Source: DAOTYH01 sp034435015 (GTDB lineage Bacteria > Chloroflexota > Anaerolineae > Aggregatilineales > UBA3940). From it: a stretch of DNA of 42,538 nt. The stretch spans positions 1-42,538 of the forward strand of contig DAOTYH010000077.1 in assembly GCA_034435015.1 (NCBI GenBank), in the 5' to 3' direction. The notes beneath the pieces are model-generated. The model did not search any database. It was given only the letters and a program-made list of their open reading frames with translations, and was not told the DNA's origin. The position numbers and the translations under genes are program-made. Of this stretch, positions 7,910-16,892 are shown piece by piece; position 1 is the stretch's first letter; each line of letters opens with the position of its first letter.

Positions 7910-8025
7910 GGGTATCTTTCTCCGGTAGGCCGGTGGTGTAAGCCGGCTCGGAACACACAATAAACGCCCTGTCGCACATGTGGTTGTACTATGCGCCCCT
8001 GCCGGAGATACGTAGAAATCCCACT

Positions 8026-8054
8026 TTCGCTTAGTGCACGGGGCACATTATACT
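8026..8054 (+). promoter_or_regulatory. Candidate promoter of the 8.1-20.5 kb membrane/glycan run
   Basis: TTCGCT (8026-8031, weak) and TATACT (8049-8054, five of six consensus) are spaced by 17 bases. Initiation would fall near 8061, leaving a leader of about 50 bases before the first gene. Confidence 0.4.
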
Positions 8055-8110
8055 ACTGGCAAGAAGGCATGGGCAAGCTGTGTGGGAGAGCCTGACAGGA
8101 TAAGAAATTG

Positions 8111-9715
8111 ATGGCTACTCAAAATGTCGTTGAAAGCAGTGAGTGGCGCTGGGTTTATGTTTCCAGCGTGATACTTCTGCTGGTTGTTTCACTCCCCTTA
8201 ATTTGGGCTTACGGGGTGGCGGCCCCGGATGCCCATTTTATGGGAGTGCTGGTCAACCCCATTGATGGAGCCGCTTATCAGGCTCGGATGTATCAGGGCT
8301 GGCAAGGGAGCTGGTTGTTACATTTGCCATATACGCCGGAGCCGCACCGAGGCGTTATCCTGTATACCTTCTATCTGGCAATGGGGCATCTGGCCCGGCT
8401 GGCCAACCTGCCTATTATCCTTGTTTTCCATGTTGTGCGTTTGCTGTGCAGTGCCTTTATGCTGGTCGCGTTATACCGATTTGTAGCCGACTGGACAGGC
8501 GACGTGATCCAGCGTCGTATCACTTGGGCACTGATTGTACTTGGGGCCGGCTTTGGCTGGGTGGCGTTGATGGCCGGCTACCTGTCTTCCGATATGCTGA
8601 TGCTCCCGGAGGGATTTCCGCTTCAGGCGATCCTTGCTAATCCGCACTTCCCGCTGGCTATTGGCTTTGCCGCGCTGATTGCTCATGTGCTGTTTACAGC
8701 CCTGCTGGTCGAGCAGGAGAGCAAGCCAGAGATGAATACTCAGACGGCCACTGTAGCGGTCGGGACATTGGTGCTGGTGAGTATTGCTCCCTTTGTGCTG
8801 ATCCCTCTGGCGGTTGGCTTCCTGATGGTGGTTATCTGGCTGTGGCGGCAACGTCAGAGCTTACCATGGCGGGAGATCCAATGGGGTCTGGTGGTCCTGA
8901 TCTTCGGGCTACCGCTGGCGGCCTATAACATGTGGGCTATCTCCGAGGCGAATCCTATCTTCCATAGGTGGATGCAACAGAATCTTACCCCCTCCCCGCC
9001 GCCGTGGGATTATCTGATCGCCTATGGCCCTCTGCTGATTCTGGCTGGGGTTGGCCTGTGGGGTTCGCGCCGGTCGCTACAGGCGGAAGATATGTTGCTG
9101 TTAGGCTGGCTGATCAGCGGCGTAGTCATGCTCTACATGCCGCTGGGGTTACAGCGCCGCTTTGCGATGGGGTTGATTATCCCGCTGGCCATTTATGCCG
9201 GACGTGGTCTGTGGCGTGTCATTGTTCCCCACATTGCCGCCCGCTGGCAACCGGTGATCATTGTGTTGGCCTTCAGCCTGTTTGTGCCGACGACTGTCAT
9301 GGCAATAGTCCTGCCAATGGCGGGTGCAGTGAGTATCAAGCTCCAAGCGGATGATCTGTACTTCGTCAGCGAAGGAGAATGGGAGGCGTTGAACTGGATC
9401 GAAGCTAACACCCCGTCGGATGCACTGGTCCTGGCATCACCTGACTTGAGTCTGTTTGTCCCTGTGCGCGGTCGGAGGGTGGTGTATGGTCACCCCTACG
9501 AGACACTCTACGCTGAACAGCGCGAGCAGGCTGTGCTGGACTTCTACACAGGGGTAGACTGCCGGGTTGTGGCAGACGAAGGGGTGGACTATATCGTGGT
9601 CGGTCCGGATGAACGCAGGCTGGCGGGGAGTAACAGCATGTGTGCTGTCGAGGGTGAGCCGGTGTTTGTGTCATCAGATGGACAGGTTGTCGTGTATGAC
9701 ACAGTCGGCGAGTGA
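8111..9715 (+). CDS. GT-C-like multispanning membrane protein, module copy 1 subunit A
   Basis: This 534-residue protein has about ten membrane helices. The first exposed loop carries acidic residues (Asp40, Asp52) and TPEPHRG (75-81), as in GT-C glycosyltransferases, where a loop acid activates the acceptor. A middle motif, PSPPPWDYLIAYG, and a C-terminal soluble part with GHPYETLY are shared with the protein at 11938-13569, so the two are paralogues. A role in transferring sugar from a polyprenyl-phosphate donor outside the membrane is inferred from fold and context; no family name is certain. ATG at 8111 is chosen; an in-frame TTG at 8108 has slightly better spacing to AGGA. It overlaps the next gene by 20 bases. 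Confidence 0.8.
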   Translation: MATQNVVESSEWRWVYVSSVILLLVVSLPLIWAYGVAAPDAHFMGVLVNPIDGAAYQARMYQGWQGSWLLHLPYTPEPHRGVILYTFYLAMGHLARLANLPIILVFHVVRLLCSAFMLVALYRFVADWTGDVIQRRITWALIVLGAGFGWVALMAGYLSSDMLMLPEGFPLQAILANPHFPLAIGFAALIAHVLFTALLVEQESKPEMNTQTATVAVGTLVLVSIAPFVLIPLAVGFLMVVIWLWRQRQSLPWREIQWGLVVLIFGLPLAAYNMWAISEANPIFHRWMQQNLTPSPPPWDYLIAYGPLLILAGVGLWGSRRSLQAEDMLLLGWLISGVVMLYMPLGLQRRFAMGLIIPLAIYAGRGLWRVIVPHIAARWQPVIIVLAFSLFVPTTVMAIVLPMAGAVSIKLQADDLYFVSEGEWEALNWIEANTPSDALVLASPDLSLFVPVRGRRVVYGHPYETLYAEQREQAVLDFYTGVDCRVVADEGVDYIVVGPDERRLAGSNSMCAVEGEPVFVSSDGQVVVYDTVGE

Positions 9716-11891
9716 GGGGCAATATGCTTGGCCGCTGGCCCGCTGGTTGCCTGCACTTGCGCTGGTACTGATTGCAGTCACCTTTGTTCCACCGGGCAGT
9801 CTGCCCTATCCTCCTGACAGCCTCTATTCTGACGCCGCATTAGCCCATTGGCCAAATGCGGCTTTTCTGCGTCAGAGCGTTCTTGAACAAGGCGAATGGC
9901 CTCTCTGGAATCCTGCCCGCCTGCTGGGACAGCCCTTCTCGGCCAACCCGCTCAGCAAGGTCTGGTATCCTCCTCAGTGGCTGGTGTTGATCTTTCCGCC
10001 GACTTTGCATCTTAACCTGATGATCTATGGCCACATGATCCTGCTGGCGCTGGGGATGGTTGAATGGGCACGCGCGGAACGGCTGAAACCTGTTGCGGCG
10101 GCCTTTGCGGCACTAGCATGGGGGCTTAACCCCAAATTGATTGCCCATCTCGGCGCAGGCCATCTAGACATGGTATATGCGCTGGCATGGACGCCGTGGT
10201 TTTTGTGGGCCGTCCGGCGCACAACAGATCGCCCGTCAGGGGAGCGGGCGGTTGTACTGGGTATTATGATGGCTCTGCTGGCGCTGGCCGACCTGCGGGT
10301 CGCCTTTTACATGCTTTCAGCAGGCGCTGTCTATGGCCTGATGCTGAGCATCATCCCGCCTGAGGGGGCTTTGCCGCACTGGCGCTGGAAGGTCTTTCAG
10401 GCTTGGGGGATGAGTGTAGCCCTCTTTCTGCTCCTGAGCGCTGTTCAGCTTGTCCCCTTGCTGGCGGTCAGCCCCTTTCTTACCCGCGCGCTGATCACAG
10501 CGCAGGAGGCGGCTGTTTTCTCGCTTCCAGTGCGCTATCTGCTGGGCATGGTCTTTCCCGATCTGGGCGGCTTTCATGAATGGATGACCTACCTTGGCCC
10601 GCTGGTGGTGATGCTGGCGGGGATCGGGGCTGTACGGGCAGGCAGGCGCCCGGATCGGTATGTCTGGGTGGGGATAGGTGCTCTGGCGCTCGTGTGGGCA
10701 CTTGGCGATCAAGGCCCGCTGTTTATGCCGGTAGCCCGCCTGAGCCCGCTTGTAGGCTGGTTCCGTGTGCCTTCACGGGCATGGCTGGTGGTCTCGCTGG
10801 CCAGTGTGCTTCTAGGGGCGTGGGGAGTAGACAGTGTAGCTCGCAACGGGTTGGGACGTTGGGGGCGTCTGGCCGCGCTGGCGCTGGCCTTTGGCGGGTT
10901 GGTCTGGTATTTTGCTGGGCTGTTGCTCTTCTACCATCCGCCGGAGAGTTTAGTCAGTGCAGGGCCGATTCTCTTGGGTACAGGGCTGGGATTGTGGCTG
11001 GCCCGCGACCCGGCAGGGCATGGAGGACAGTGCGCCGCAGGGCTGGGGCTTGGCCTGCTGGTGCTGGTCACTCCGCTGGTGTGGGTGGATCGCACGCTGG
11101 TTGAAGGGCGGCCTGTGGCGGCGATTGATGCGGCAGAACGGCGGCTTGTGGAGGAAATGGGCGGCTTTTGCGACAGGGTGTATTCGCCGTCTTTTGTTCT
11201 GGTTGGGCCGGTAGCTGTTCAGTCCGGCATTCAGACTCTGCATGGTGTTGATCCCTTCCAGCTTGTCTGGAGTGCAGAGGCTGTTGCCCGTGCGGCAGGA
11301 TTGTCACTTCAAGGGTACAGCATCACCGCGCCGCCCCTGCCGGAAGAAGCAGAGGATGCAGGGATGGCACTCCGTGATGCCCAGCCAGATACCAGCCTGC
11401 TGACCGCACTAGGCGTCAACTGGGTGATTTCCCGTTTCCCCATCCACTCGGACGGGCTGACCTTTCACTCTCAGGTAGGTGATTATTATCTGTACGAGAC
11501 GCAGGGGGGGCCGCCGCTGTTCATTCCGCCGGATCAGGTTGATGCGCCGCTTGCCGCCGGCAATCAGCGTGTCCATAATGCCTGCGGCGGTAGTCCGAAC
11601 CAGTTGTTGGACGCCAGCTTTGATACGCTTCCTTACGCTGGGCCGGTGGTATTGGTGATCCCGCAATCGTGGGCGCCCGGCTGGCGGGCGTGGGTAGATG
11701 GTGTACCCGTGCCGGTACAGCGGGTTGGAGGTGTGCTGGTGGGTGTCGAACTGCCGTCGCCGGGTGTGCATACGGTCAGGATTGCCTACCGTCCTTTAGC
11801 TGACTTTGTCGGGATGTCTGTGACAGGCGCGGCGCTGTTGTTTTTGCTTGGCTGGGTCTTTGTACGGTCTGCCGCGAGGAGAGAAAGATAA
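9696..11891 (+). CDS. YfhO-like membrane protein, module copy 1 subunit B
   Basis: The open frame reaches back to 9567, but the ATG at 9696 (MTQSASEG) is preferred: earlier residues are not membrane-protein-like, and this start overlaps the previous stop by 20 bases. The 731-residue product has about 12 membrane helices, with an early loop containing WPLWNPARLLGQP (68-80) and Asp41/Asp46. A C-terminal beta-rich outside domain carries SWAPGWRAWVDG and the closing IAYRP, as in the YfhO family (PF09586). YfhO proteins are GT-C type enzymes that put sugars from polyprenyl-phosphate donors on surface polymers. The copy at 13566-15845 is a diverged paralogue in the same relative position. Confidence 0.85.
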   Translation: MTQSASEGQYAWPLARWLPALALVLIAVTFVPPGSLPYPPDSLYSDAALAHWPNAAFLRQSVLEQGEWPLWNPARLLGQPFSANPLSKVWYPPQWLVLIFPPTLHLNLMIYGHMILLALGMVEWARAERLKPVAAAFAALAWGLNPKLIAHLGAGHLDMVYALAWTPWFLWAVRRTTDRPSGERAVVLGIMMALLALADLRVAFYMLSAGAVYGLMLSIIPPEGALPHWRWKVFQAWGMSVALFLLLSAVQLVPLLAVSPFLTRALITAQEAAVFSLPVRYLLGMVFPDLGGFHEWMTYLGPLVVMLAGIGAVRAGRRPDRYVWVGIGALALVWALGDQGPLFMPVARLSPLVGWFRVPSRAWLVVSLASVLLGAWGVDSVARNGLGRWGRLAALALAFGGLVWYFAGLLLFYHPPESLVSAGPILLGTGLGLWLARDPAGHGGQCAAGLGLGLLVLVTPLVWVDRTLVEGRPVAAIDAAERRLVEEMGGFCDRVYSPSFVLVGPVAVQSGIQTLHGVDPFQLVWSAEAVARAAGLSLQGYSITAPPLPEEAEDAGMALRDAQPDTSLLTALGVNWVISRFPIHSDGLTFHSQVGDYYLYETQGGPPLFIPPDQVDAPLAAGNQRVHNACGGSPNQLLDASFDTLPYAGPVVLVIPQSWAPGWRAWVDGVPVPVQRVGGVLVGVELPSPGVHTVRIAYRPLADFVGMSVTGAALLFLLGWVFVRSAARRER

Positions 11892-11937
11892 TACTATCTG
11901 CTCTGCCATGGGAGCTGTTTTGGCGCAGAGGGTAACC

Positions 11938-13569
11938 ATGCAAGGCCGGGTTTCGTCCGCTGAATGGCGCTGGGTAGCGATTGCCAGTATGTTGGTCATG
12001 CTACTGGTCAGCCTGCCCTATTTGGTCGGACTGCTTCATTCCACGCCAGACATGCGCTTCAGTGGTTTCCTGTTTGGCATCGAGGACATGAACTCATACC
12101 TCGTCAAGATGCGTTACGGCGCACGTGACGGCTGGCTGTTGCAATTGGTCTATACCAGCGAGCCGCATCAGGGAGGGTTTGTTCATACCTACTATTTGGC
12201 GTTGGGTAAGCTGGCCGCATGGATAGACGGGCGGGGGGGTGCTGTCTCGCCTGAAGCCCTGGTGATCACTTTCCATGCGGCGCGGGTTATCTGCGGGCTG
12301 GCGTTGTTAGCGATGATCTATCGCTTTGCGGCTGATTTTCTGCCTGCCCCCTCCCAGCGCCGGCTGGCTTGGGCGCTGGCGGCGCTGGCGGGCGGGCTGG
12401 GGTGGCTTTCAATGACTACCTCCCTGCCGGTCGAGGTCTATGTACCGGAAGGATTTACGTTGCTTCTGCTCTACGGCCTCCCGCATTTGGCGCTGGCACG
12501 CCTGTTTCTGCTGGCAGGCTGGCTGTTGCTGTTCCGTGCAGTCGAGCAGAACGAATGGCGGAAGGCTGGTCTGGCCGGCCTGTGCTGGCTGGGCATGGCA
12601 TGGATTGTGCCATTCTACGCGGCGCTGCTGGGCGTGCTGATCGCTGTGTGGCTGGCGGCGTTGATGATCGTACAGCGGCGACTGCTCCGGCGTGAGGTCG
12701 GGCTGGCGGCGCTGGCAGGGGCGCTTCCTGCCGCGATGCTGGCCTATAACGCGTGGCTTTTCACAACCAACCCCATCTTTGCGGCGTGGTCAGCGCAGAA
12801 TGTACTGCCTTCACCCCCGCCTAGGGATTATCTGCTGGCCTACGGCCTGCTGATTGTGCTGGCAACGATTGGCGCGGTCAAGGCCCGGCAGGAGGGGTTC
12901 ACGGGGCGGACGGCATTACTGATCACCTGGCCGCTGACGGCGGCAGTGCTGGTTTATGCACCGGTCAACGTCCAGCGCCGTCTGCTGGAGGGGGTTATTG
13001 TGCCGCTCAGTGTGCTGGCGGCGCTGGGGGTGTGGACGCTGGCAAACCGGGAAAGCAGAGAAGGAACGTATGAACCCCCGCTTGTGCGGCGTCTGCGCTG
13101 GCTGGGGCTGGCCTGCCTGCTGATGCTTCTATCACCGTCTACAGCGCTCATGCTGTTAAGCGGCGCGGCGACAGCCAGCCGTCCGGCTGAGCCGGTCTTT
13201 CATTCGGCGGATGAGCTGGCCGCGCTGGCCTGGTTGCGTGAGCAGGCTGTGCCGGACAGTGTGGTGCTTTCAACTGTCGAATCCGGTAACGTGATCCCGG
13301 CCTATGCCGGCGTGCGCGTTTACGTCGGGCATGGCCCGGAGACAATTGACATCACGAACAAGAGTTTGCGGGCGCAAGCCTTCTTTCATGGCAGTATGTC
13401 ACTTGATGACCGCCGCGCTTTGCTGGCTGAGGCGGGAGCATCCTATGTGTGGGCAGGGCCGGCGGAGCAGGCAGTAGACTGCACAGCAGGCTGTTTTGAC
13501 CCGCTAACACTGGGCCTGCTCCGTGTCTTCAGACAGGGCGCATATACCATCTATGAGGTGATGCATTGA
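11938..13569 (+). CDS. GT-C-like multispanning membrane protein, module copy 2 subunit A'
   Basis: ATG at 11938 is chosen because AGAGGG stands five bases before it; earlier in-frame starts at 11848 and 11908 lack such a site. The 543-residue protein parallels the one at 8111-9715 throughout. Shared points are the N-terminal SSAEWRWV (SSEWRWV in copy 1), Asp38/Asp50, TSEPHQGG (73-80), NPIF followed by PSPPPRDYLLAYG, and the C-terminal GHGPETID. About ten membrane helices are present. The role is inferred as in copy 1; the substrate is unknown. It starts 46 bases after the preceding gene and is translationally coupled to the next by a 4-base overlap. Confidence 0.8.
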   Translation: MQGRVSSAEWRWVAIASMLVMLLVSLPYLVGLLHSTPDMRFSGFLFGIEDMNSYLVKMRYGARDGWLLQLVYTSEPHQGGFVHTYYLALGKLAAWIDGRGGAVSPEALVITFHAARVICGLALLAMIYRFAADFLPAPSQRRLAWALAALAGGLGWLSMTTSLPVEVYVPEGFTLLLLYGLPHLALARLFLLAGWLLLFRAVEQNEWRKAGLAGLCWLGMAWIVPFYAALLGVLIAVWLAALMIVQRRLLRREVGLAALAGALPAAMLAYNAWLFTTNPIFAAWSAQNVLPSPPPRDYLLAYGLLIVLATIGAVKARQEGFTGRTALLITWPLTAAVLVYAPVNVQRRLLEGVIVPLSVLAALGVWTLANRESREGTYEPPLVRRLRWLGLACLLMLLSPSTALMLLSGAATASRPAEPVFHSADELAALAWLREQAVPDSVVLSTVESGNVIPAYAGVRVYVGHGPETIDITNKSLRAQAFFHGSMSLDDRRALLAEAGASYVWAGPAEQAVDCTAGCFDPLTLGLLRVFRQGAYTIYEVMH

Positions 13570-15845
13570 ATAAGGCTGAAACCCCTCTTCCATCTCGCCT
13601 GAGAGCAAGCCCCCTAGATTGGATGCCGCTTATCATCTTGTGTCTGGCCGTAGCGGCGCTGTTCTACCGGTTTCTGGTAGGAGAGGTGATCTTCTGGGGA
13701 GTGCCGTTACTTCAGTTTTACCCATGGCGCGAGATGGCTTTCAATGCCTTACGGGCGGGGCGCCTGCCGCTATGGAATCCGCTGGCGGGATGTGGTGCGC
13801 CACTGCTTGCCAATTACCAGACGGCTGTCTTCTACCCTCCGAACTGGCTCTACCTGATCATCCCCGCCGAATATGCGATGGGGCTGGTTGGTATGGTGCA
13901 CCTGATCTGGGCCGGGCTGGGGATGCGGGCTTACCTGCGGCGTCTGGGGGTGGATCGGCTGGGGCAGGGCGTCGGTGCGATCAGCTTTGCGCTCAGCGGC
14001 TACCTTGTCTCCCGTTTCGGCTTCCTGAGCATCACCAGCACTGTTCCATGGCTGCCATGGCTGATGTGGGCAGTGGATGGGGTCGTGGAGGCAGAGGGAA
14101 AACGCGTGTTGAGAGGTGCGTTCTCTCTGCTGGCCGGTGTGGCTGCGATGATGTTATTGGCTGGCCATGCACAGACCGCCTTCTACAGCCTAATCTTGGC
14201 TGGGGCCTATGGCCTGTGGCGGGTTCTTGGCCGCTCTGCTGACGCAGATCGGGCTGGCAAGAAGAGAGTCATGTTGATGCTGATGCTGGCCGCCGTTGCG
14301 CTGGGGATCGCTGTGGCCGCCGTCCAGCTTGTTCCCACCTTTGAGCTGATGCAGACCTCACAGCGGGCAGGGGGAGTTGAGCGCGAGTTTGCGCTGACCT
14401 ACTCCTTCTGGCCGTGGCGCTTCCTCTCACTGATTGCGCCTGATCTGTTCGGCAGTCCTGCCAGAGGAGATTGGTGGGGATACGGCATGTACTGGGAAGA
14501 TGCGATCTACGTCGGCCTGCTGACGCTGTTGCTGGCAGTACGCGGCGTTGTCCGATGGCTGCGCGAGCGGCACACTGCATCGCCGGCGGTGCAAGCCGTC
14601 CCCTTCTTTGCTGTGAGCCTGATCCCGGTTGTGATCCTTGCGCTCGGCAAGAACACGCCGCTCTTCCCTTTCCTGTATGATCACATTCCGACCTTTAACA
14701 TGTTTCAGGCCCCGACACGCTGGATGGTTCTGGCAGTATTCGCCTTGTGTGTGCTGGGGGCAGTAGGGGCTGATCGTTTTGTAGTATCTGAGCGGGGGAT
14801 GTTCTGGTCAAGGCTGTCGCTGGCCGGCGGGGCCGCCGTTACCCCGATTGCGCTGGTTGTAAGCAGGGGAGTGAGCGGGGAGGTTCGGCCCAGCCTGCCT
14901 GATGCCCTGATCCGGCTGGGGGTTCAGGTTGCTCTGATGGCGTTGTTGTTTCTGGTATGGGGGCGTGCTGAGAAACTTGCACGAGGGCGCCCGGCATGGG
15001 AAACAGCGGCGCTGGTTTTGCTGGCACTTGACCTTATCAGTGCGCATGGGGGGCTTAACCCCACCTTGCCCGCCTCGTATTATCACCAGCCGTCAGGATT
15101 AGCAGAGACGGTTGCGGCAACCGCCCCCGGCGCTCGGACGCTCTACCTGCCGGAGGATGCCTATCAGGCCGAGTTTGAGGCCCTGCTGGATGTGTCCGAT
15201 CTTCACGCAGGGGGCCGTGCCCGATGGGATGAGCTTCGCGCATCTCTCCTGCCTAATCTGGGGTTGATTGACGGAGTGCCGTCAGCTAACAACTTCGACC
15301 CGCTACGGGTAGGTCATCAAGACGCGCTCATTGAAGCACTACGGGGTGTGCGGCTTAGCGAGGCAATCGAGTCGGCCCGGCGGATGGGCGTTGGTGTACT
15401 GCTGGCCCCGCGTGACCTGCCGGGCATGGAGCAGATCGCGCGGGCGGGTGAGATTCGCGCCTATCGCGTGCCGGACCCGTGGCCGCGGGTTGCGCTGGCA
15501 GATTGTGCCGAATCAGAGAGCGGCTTGGGATGTAGGCCGCGCTCGAACGGCGTTGCCCGGATCATGTCCGACATGCCAGAGCGGGTAGCGGTTCATGTGG
15601 AGGCTGAGCAGGCGGGCTACTTGCTCCTGCTGGACACTTATTACCCCGGCTGGACGGTTAAGCTGGACGGGCAGGCTGTTCCCCTCTTGCAGGCCAATAG
15701 CGCCTTCCGTGCGGTTCAAGTGCCGGCGGGGGAGCATGAGATCATCTTTGCCTATCGGCCTGTCAGCCTGCTGGCTGGGGCGGCGATCAGCGGGACGGGG
15801 TTGCTGGTGCTGGCCGGGCTGGGGCTGATACGCCTGAAGACGTAA
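13566..15845 (+). CDS. YfhO-like membrane protein, module copy 2 subunit B'
   Basis: Translation starts at TTG 13566, which overlaps the stop of the previous gene in TTGA; GAGGTG (13555-13560) lies five bases before it. The 759-residue protein has about 12 membrane helices. Its loop motif LPLWNPLAGCGAPLLAN (67-83) lies early, and a C-terminal beta domain carries YYPGWTVKLDGQAVPL and FAYRP. These are hallmarks of YfhO (PF09586). In characterised systems YfhO-like enzymes take a sugar from a polyprenyl-phosphate made by a GT2 synthase; the synthase at 22402-23247 is a candidate supplier. It is the paralogue of the 9696-11891 product and the longest member of the plus-strand run. Confidence 0.87.
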   Translation: MNKAETPLPSRLRASPLDWMPLIILCLAVAALFYRFLVGEVIFWGVPLLQFYPWREMAFNALRAGRLPLWNPLAGCGAPLLANYQTAVFYPPNWLYLIIPAEYAMGLVGMVHLIWAGLGMRAYLRRLGVDRLGQGVGAISFALSGYLVSRFGFLSITSTVPWLPWLMWAVDGVVEAEGKRVLRGAFSLLAGVAAMMLLAGHAQTAFYSLILAGAYGLWRVLGRSADADRAGKKRVMLMLMLAAVALGIAVAAVQLVPTFELMQTSQRAGGVEREFALTYSFWPWRFLSLIAPDLFGSPARGDWWGYGMYWEDAIYVGLLTLLLAVRGVVRWLRERHTASPAVQAVPFFAVSLIPVVILALGKNTPLFPFLYDHIPTFNMFQAPTRWMVLAVFALCVLGAVGADRFVVSERGMFWSRLSLAGGAAVTPIALVVSRGVSGEVRPSLPDALIRLGVQVALMALLFLVWGRAEKLARGRPAWETAALVLLALDLISAHGGLNPTLPASYYHQPSGLAETVAATAPGARTLYLPEDAYQAEFEALLDVSDLHAGGRARWDELRASLLPNLGLIDGVPSANNFDPLRVGHQDALIEALRGVRLSEAIESARRMGVGVLLAPRDLPGMEQIARAGEIRAYRVPDPWPRVALADCAESESGLGCRPRSNGVARIMSDMPERVAVHVEAEQAGYLLLLDTYYPGWTVKLDGQAVPLLQANSAFRAVQVPAGEHEIIFAYRPVSLLAGAAISGTGLLVLAGLGLIRLKT

Positions 15846-15869
15846 ACGGCAAGGGGAGGCGGTTGCCTT

Positions 15870-16892
15870 GTGGAAGACAATTTAGTAGGCGGACATGAGA
15901 CATTGGATCGGTGTCCGCTGTGCGGTTCGACGAACTTGCCTCTACGTTATATAGCATGTGATCCGGCTTCGGACAGGGCTGGGCAGTTTCCAGTGGTGTT
16001 TTGCTCTGACTGTGGTTTGCTGTTTCTGCGAGAGCGGCCTGACAGGGAGGCTATCAAACACCACTATCAACCTGATTACTATAGCTATCAGCAGAAGTCG
16101 GAAGTTAGGTCAAGTGTATGGTGCTTCCTGAAGGGCCGGGTTAAAAGATGGGTCAGAAGGCAATTGCCAAGATCATCACTGGCTCAACGCCTGGCCTGCT
16201 TTTTGCTACCCATTGATTGGTTTGTGGCAAGCCGCTATAAGCCCAAAGATCGCGCAGGGAATATTTTTGACCTTGGCTGTGGGGTTGGGGATGCATTGGA
16301 GTTCTATCGTGAATTTGGCTGGCGGACATATGGGGCGGAAATCAACGAGCCGGCTTGTAGGGCGGCACAAGCACGCGGTCATGTAGTTGTGTGCGGTGAG
16401 TTGTCGGTTAGCAGGTCGGTTGTTGACAATGTTGACCTGTTCCGGATGTCGCACGTGATAGAGCATCTGCACGACCCTTTGGAGGCTCTGCATATAGCCT
16501 ACCAATTGCTAAGCGCTGATGGAAAATTGCTGGTCATCACGCCGAATCATGGAGGGTGGTTGGCGCGGTTGTTTGGTCGCTGGCATTGGCAGATTGATGT
16601 GCCAAGGCATCTTTTCTTTTTTACACGTACTACGCTCAGCCAGATGCTCCGATTATGTGGTTTTCGCGTCCTTTTTTGCAAAACGGTTTCGCAGATTGCC
16701 GGGCCTAGTTACTCGCTGGCCTGCTACTTTGCGCAGGGAGCTGGTCATAAATGGCGCTGGCTCAGCCTAGTGTTGGGTTTGATATTAGGACTAGCGGCGA
16801 GGGTGACAGATATTTTAGGCTGGGGGGATAATCTGATCGTGGTGGCCTGCAAGGCAGTCGAAGATGGGGATGGATCGGCTCACTCTACCTAA
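15870..16892 (+). CDS. Class I SAM-dependent methyltransferase with N-terminal zinc ribbon
   Basis: The start is GTG 15870, behind GGGGAGG. The 340-residue protein opens with a zinc-binding pair, CPLCG and CSDCG (about residues 15-45). A Methyltransf_23-like domain has the SAM motif FDLGCGVGDALE (about 130) and a downstream SHVIEHLHDP. The C-terminal half ends in a hydrophobic region. Proteins of this type are common in surface glycan loci and methylate sugars or lipid-linked intermediates; the acceptor cannot be read here. It overlaps the flippase gene by 29 bases. Base composition begins to fall here compared with the genes upstream. Confidence 0.85.
   Translation: MEDNLVGGHETLDRCPLCGSTNLPLRYIACDPASDRAGQFPVVFCSDCGLLFLRERPDREAIKHHYQPDYYSYQQKSEVRSSVWCFLKGRVKRWVRRQLPRSSLAQRLACFLLPIDWFVASRYKPKDRAGNIFDLGCGVGDALEFYREFGWRTYGAEINEPACRAAQARGHVVVCGELSVSRSVVDNVDLFRMSHVIEHLHDPLEALHIAYQLLSADGKLLVITPNHGGWLARLFGRWHWQIDVPRHLFFFTRTTLSQMLRLCGFRVLFCKTVSQIAGPSYSLACYFAQGAGHKWRWLSLVLGLILGLAARVTDILGWGDNLIVVACKAVEDGDGSAHST

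Noticed and set aside
9567..9695. N-terminal extension of the first YfhO-like protein
   Set aside because: The extra 43 residues lie wholly inside the preceding gene in another frame, are rich in Cys/Arg/Trp and do not resemble the family start; ATG 9696 is better.
11848..11937. Earlier start for the second A-type protein
   Set aside because: No ribosome site lies before 11848 or 11908, and alignment with its paralogue begins after the ATG at 11938.
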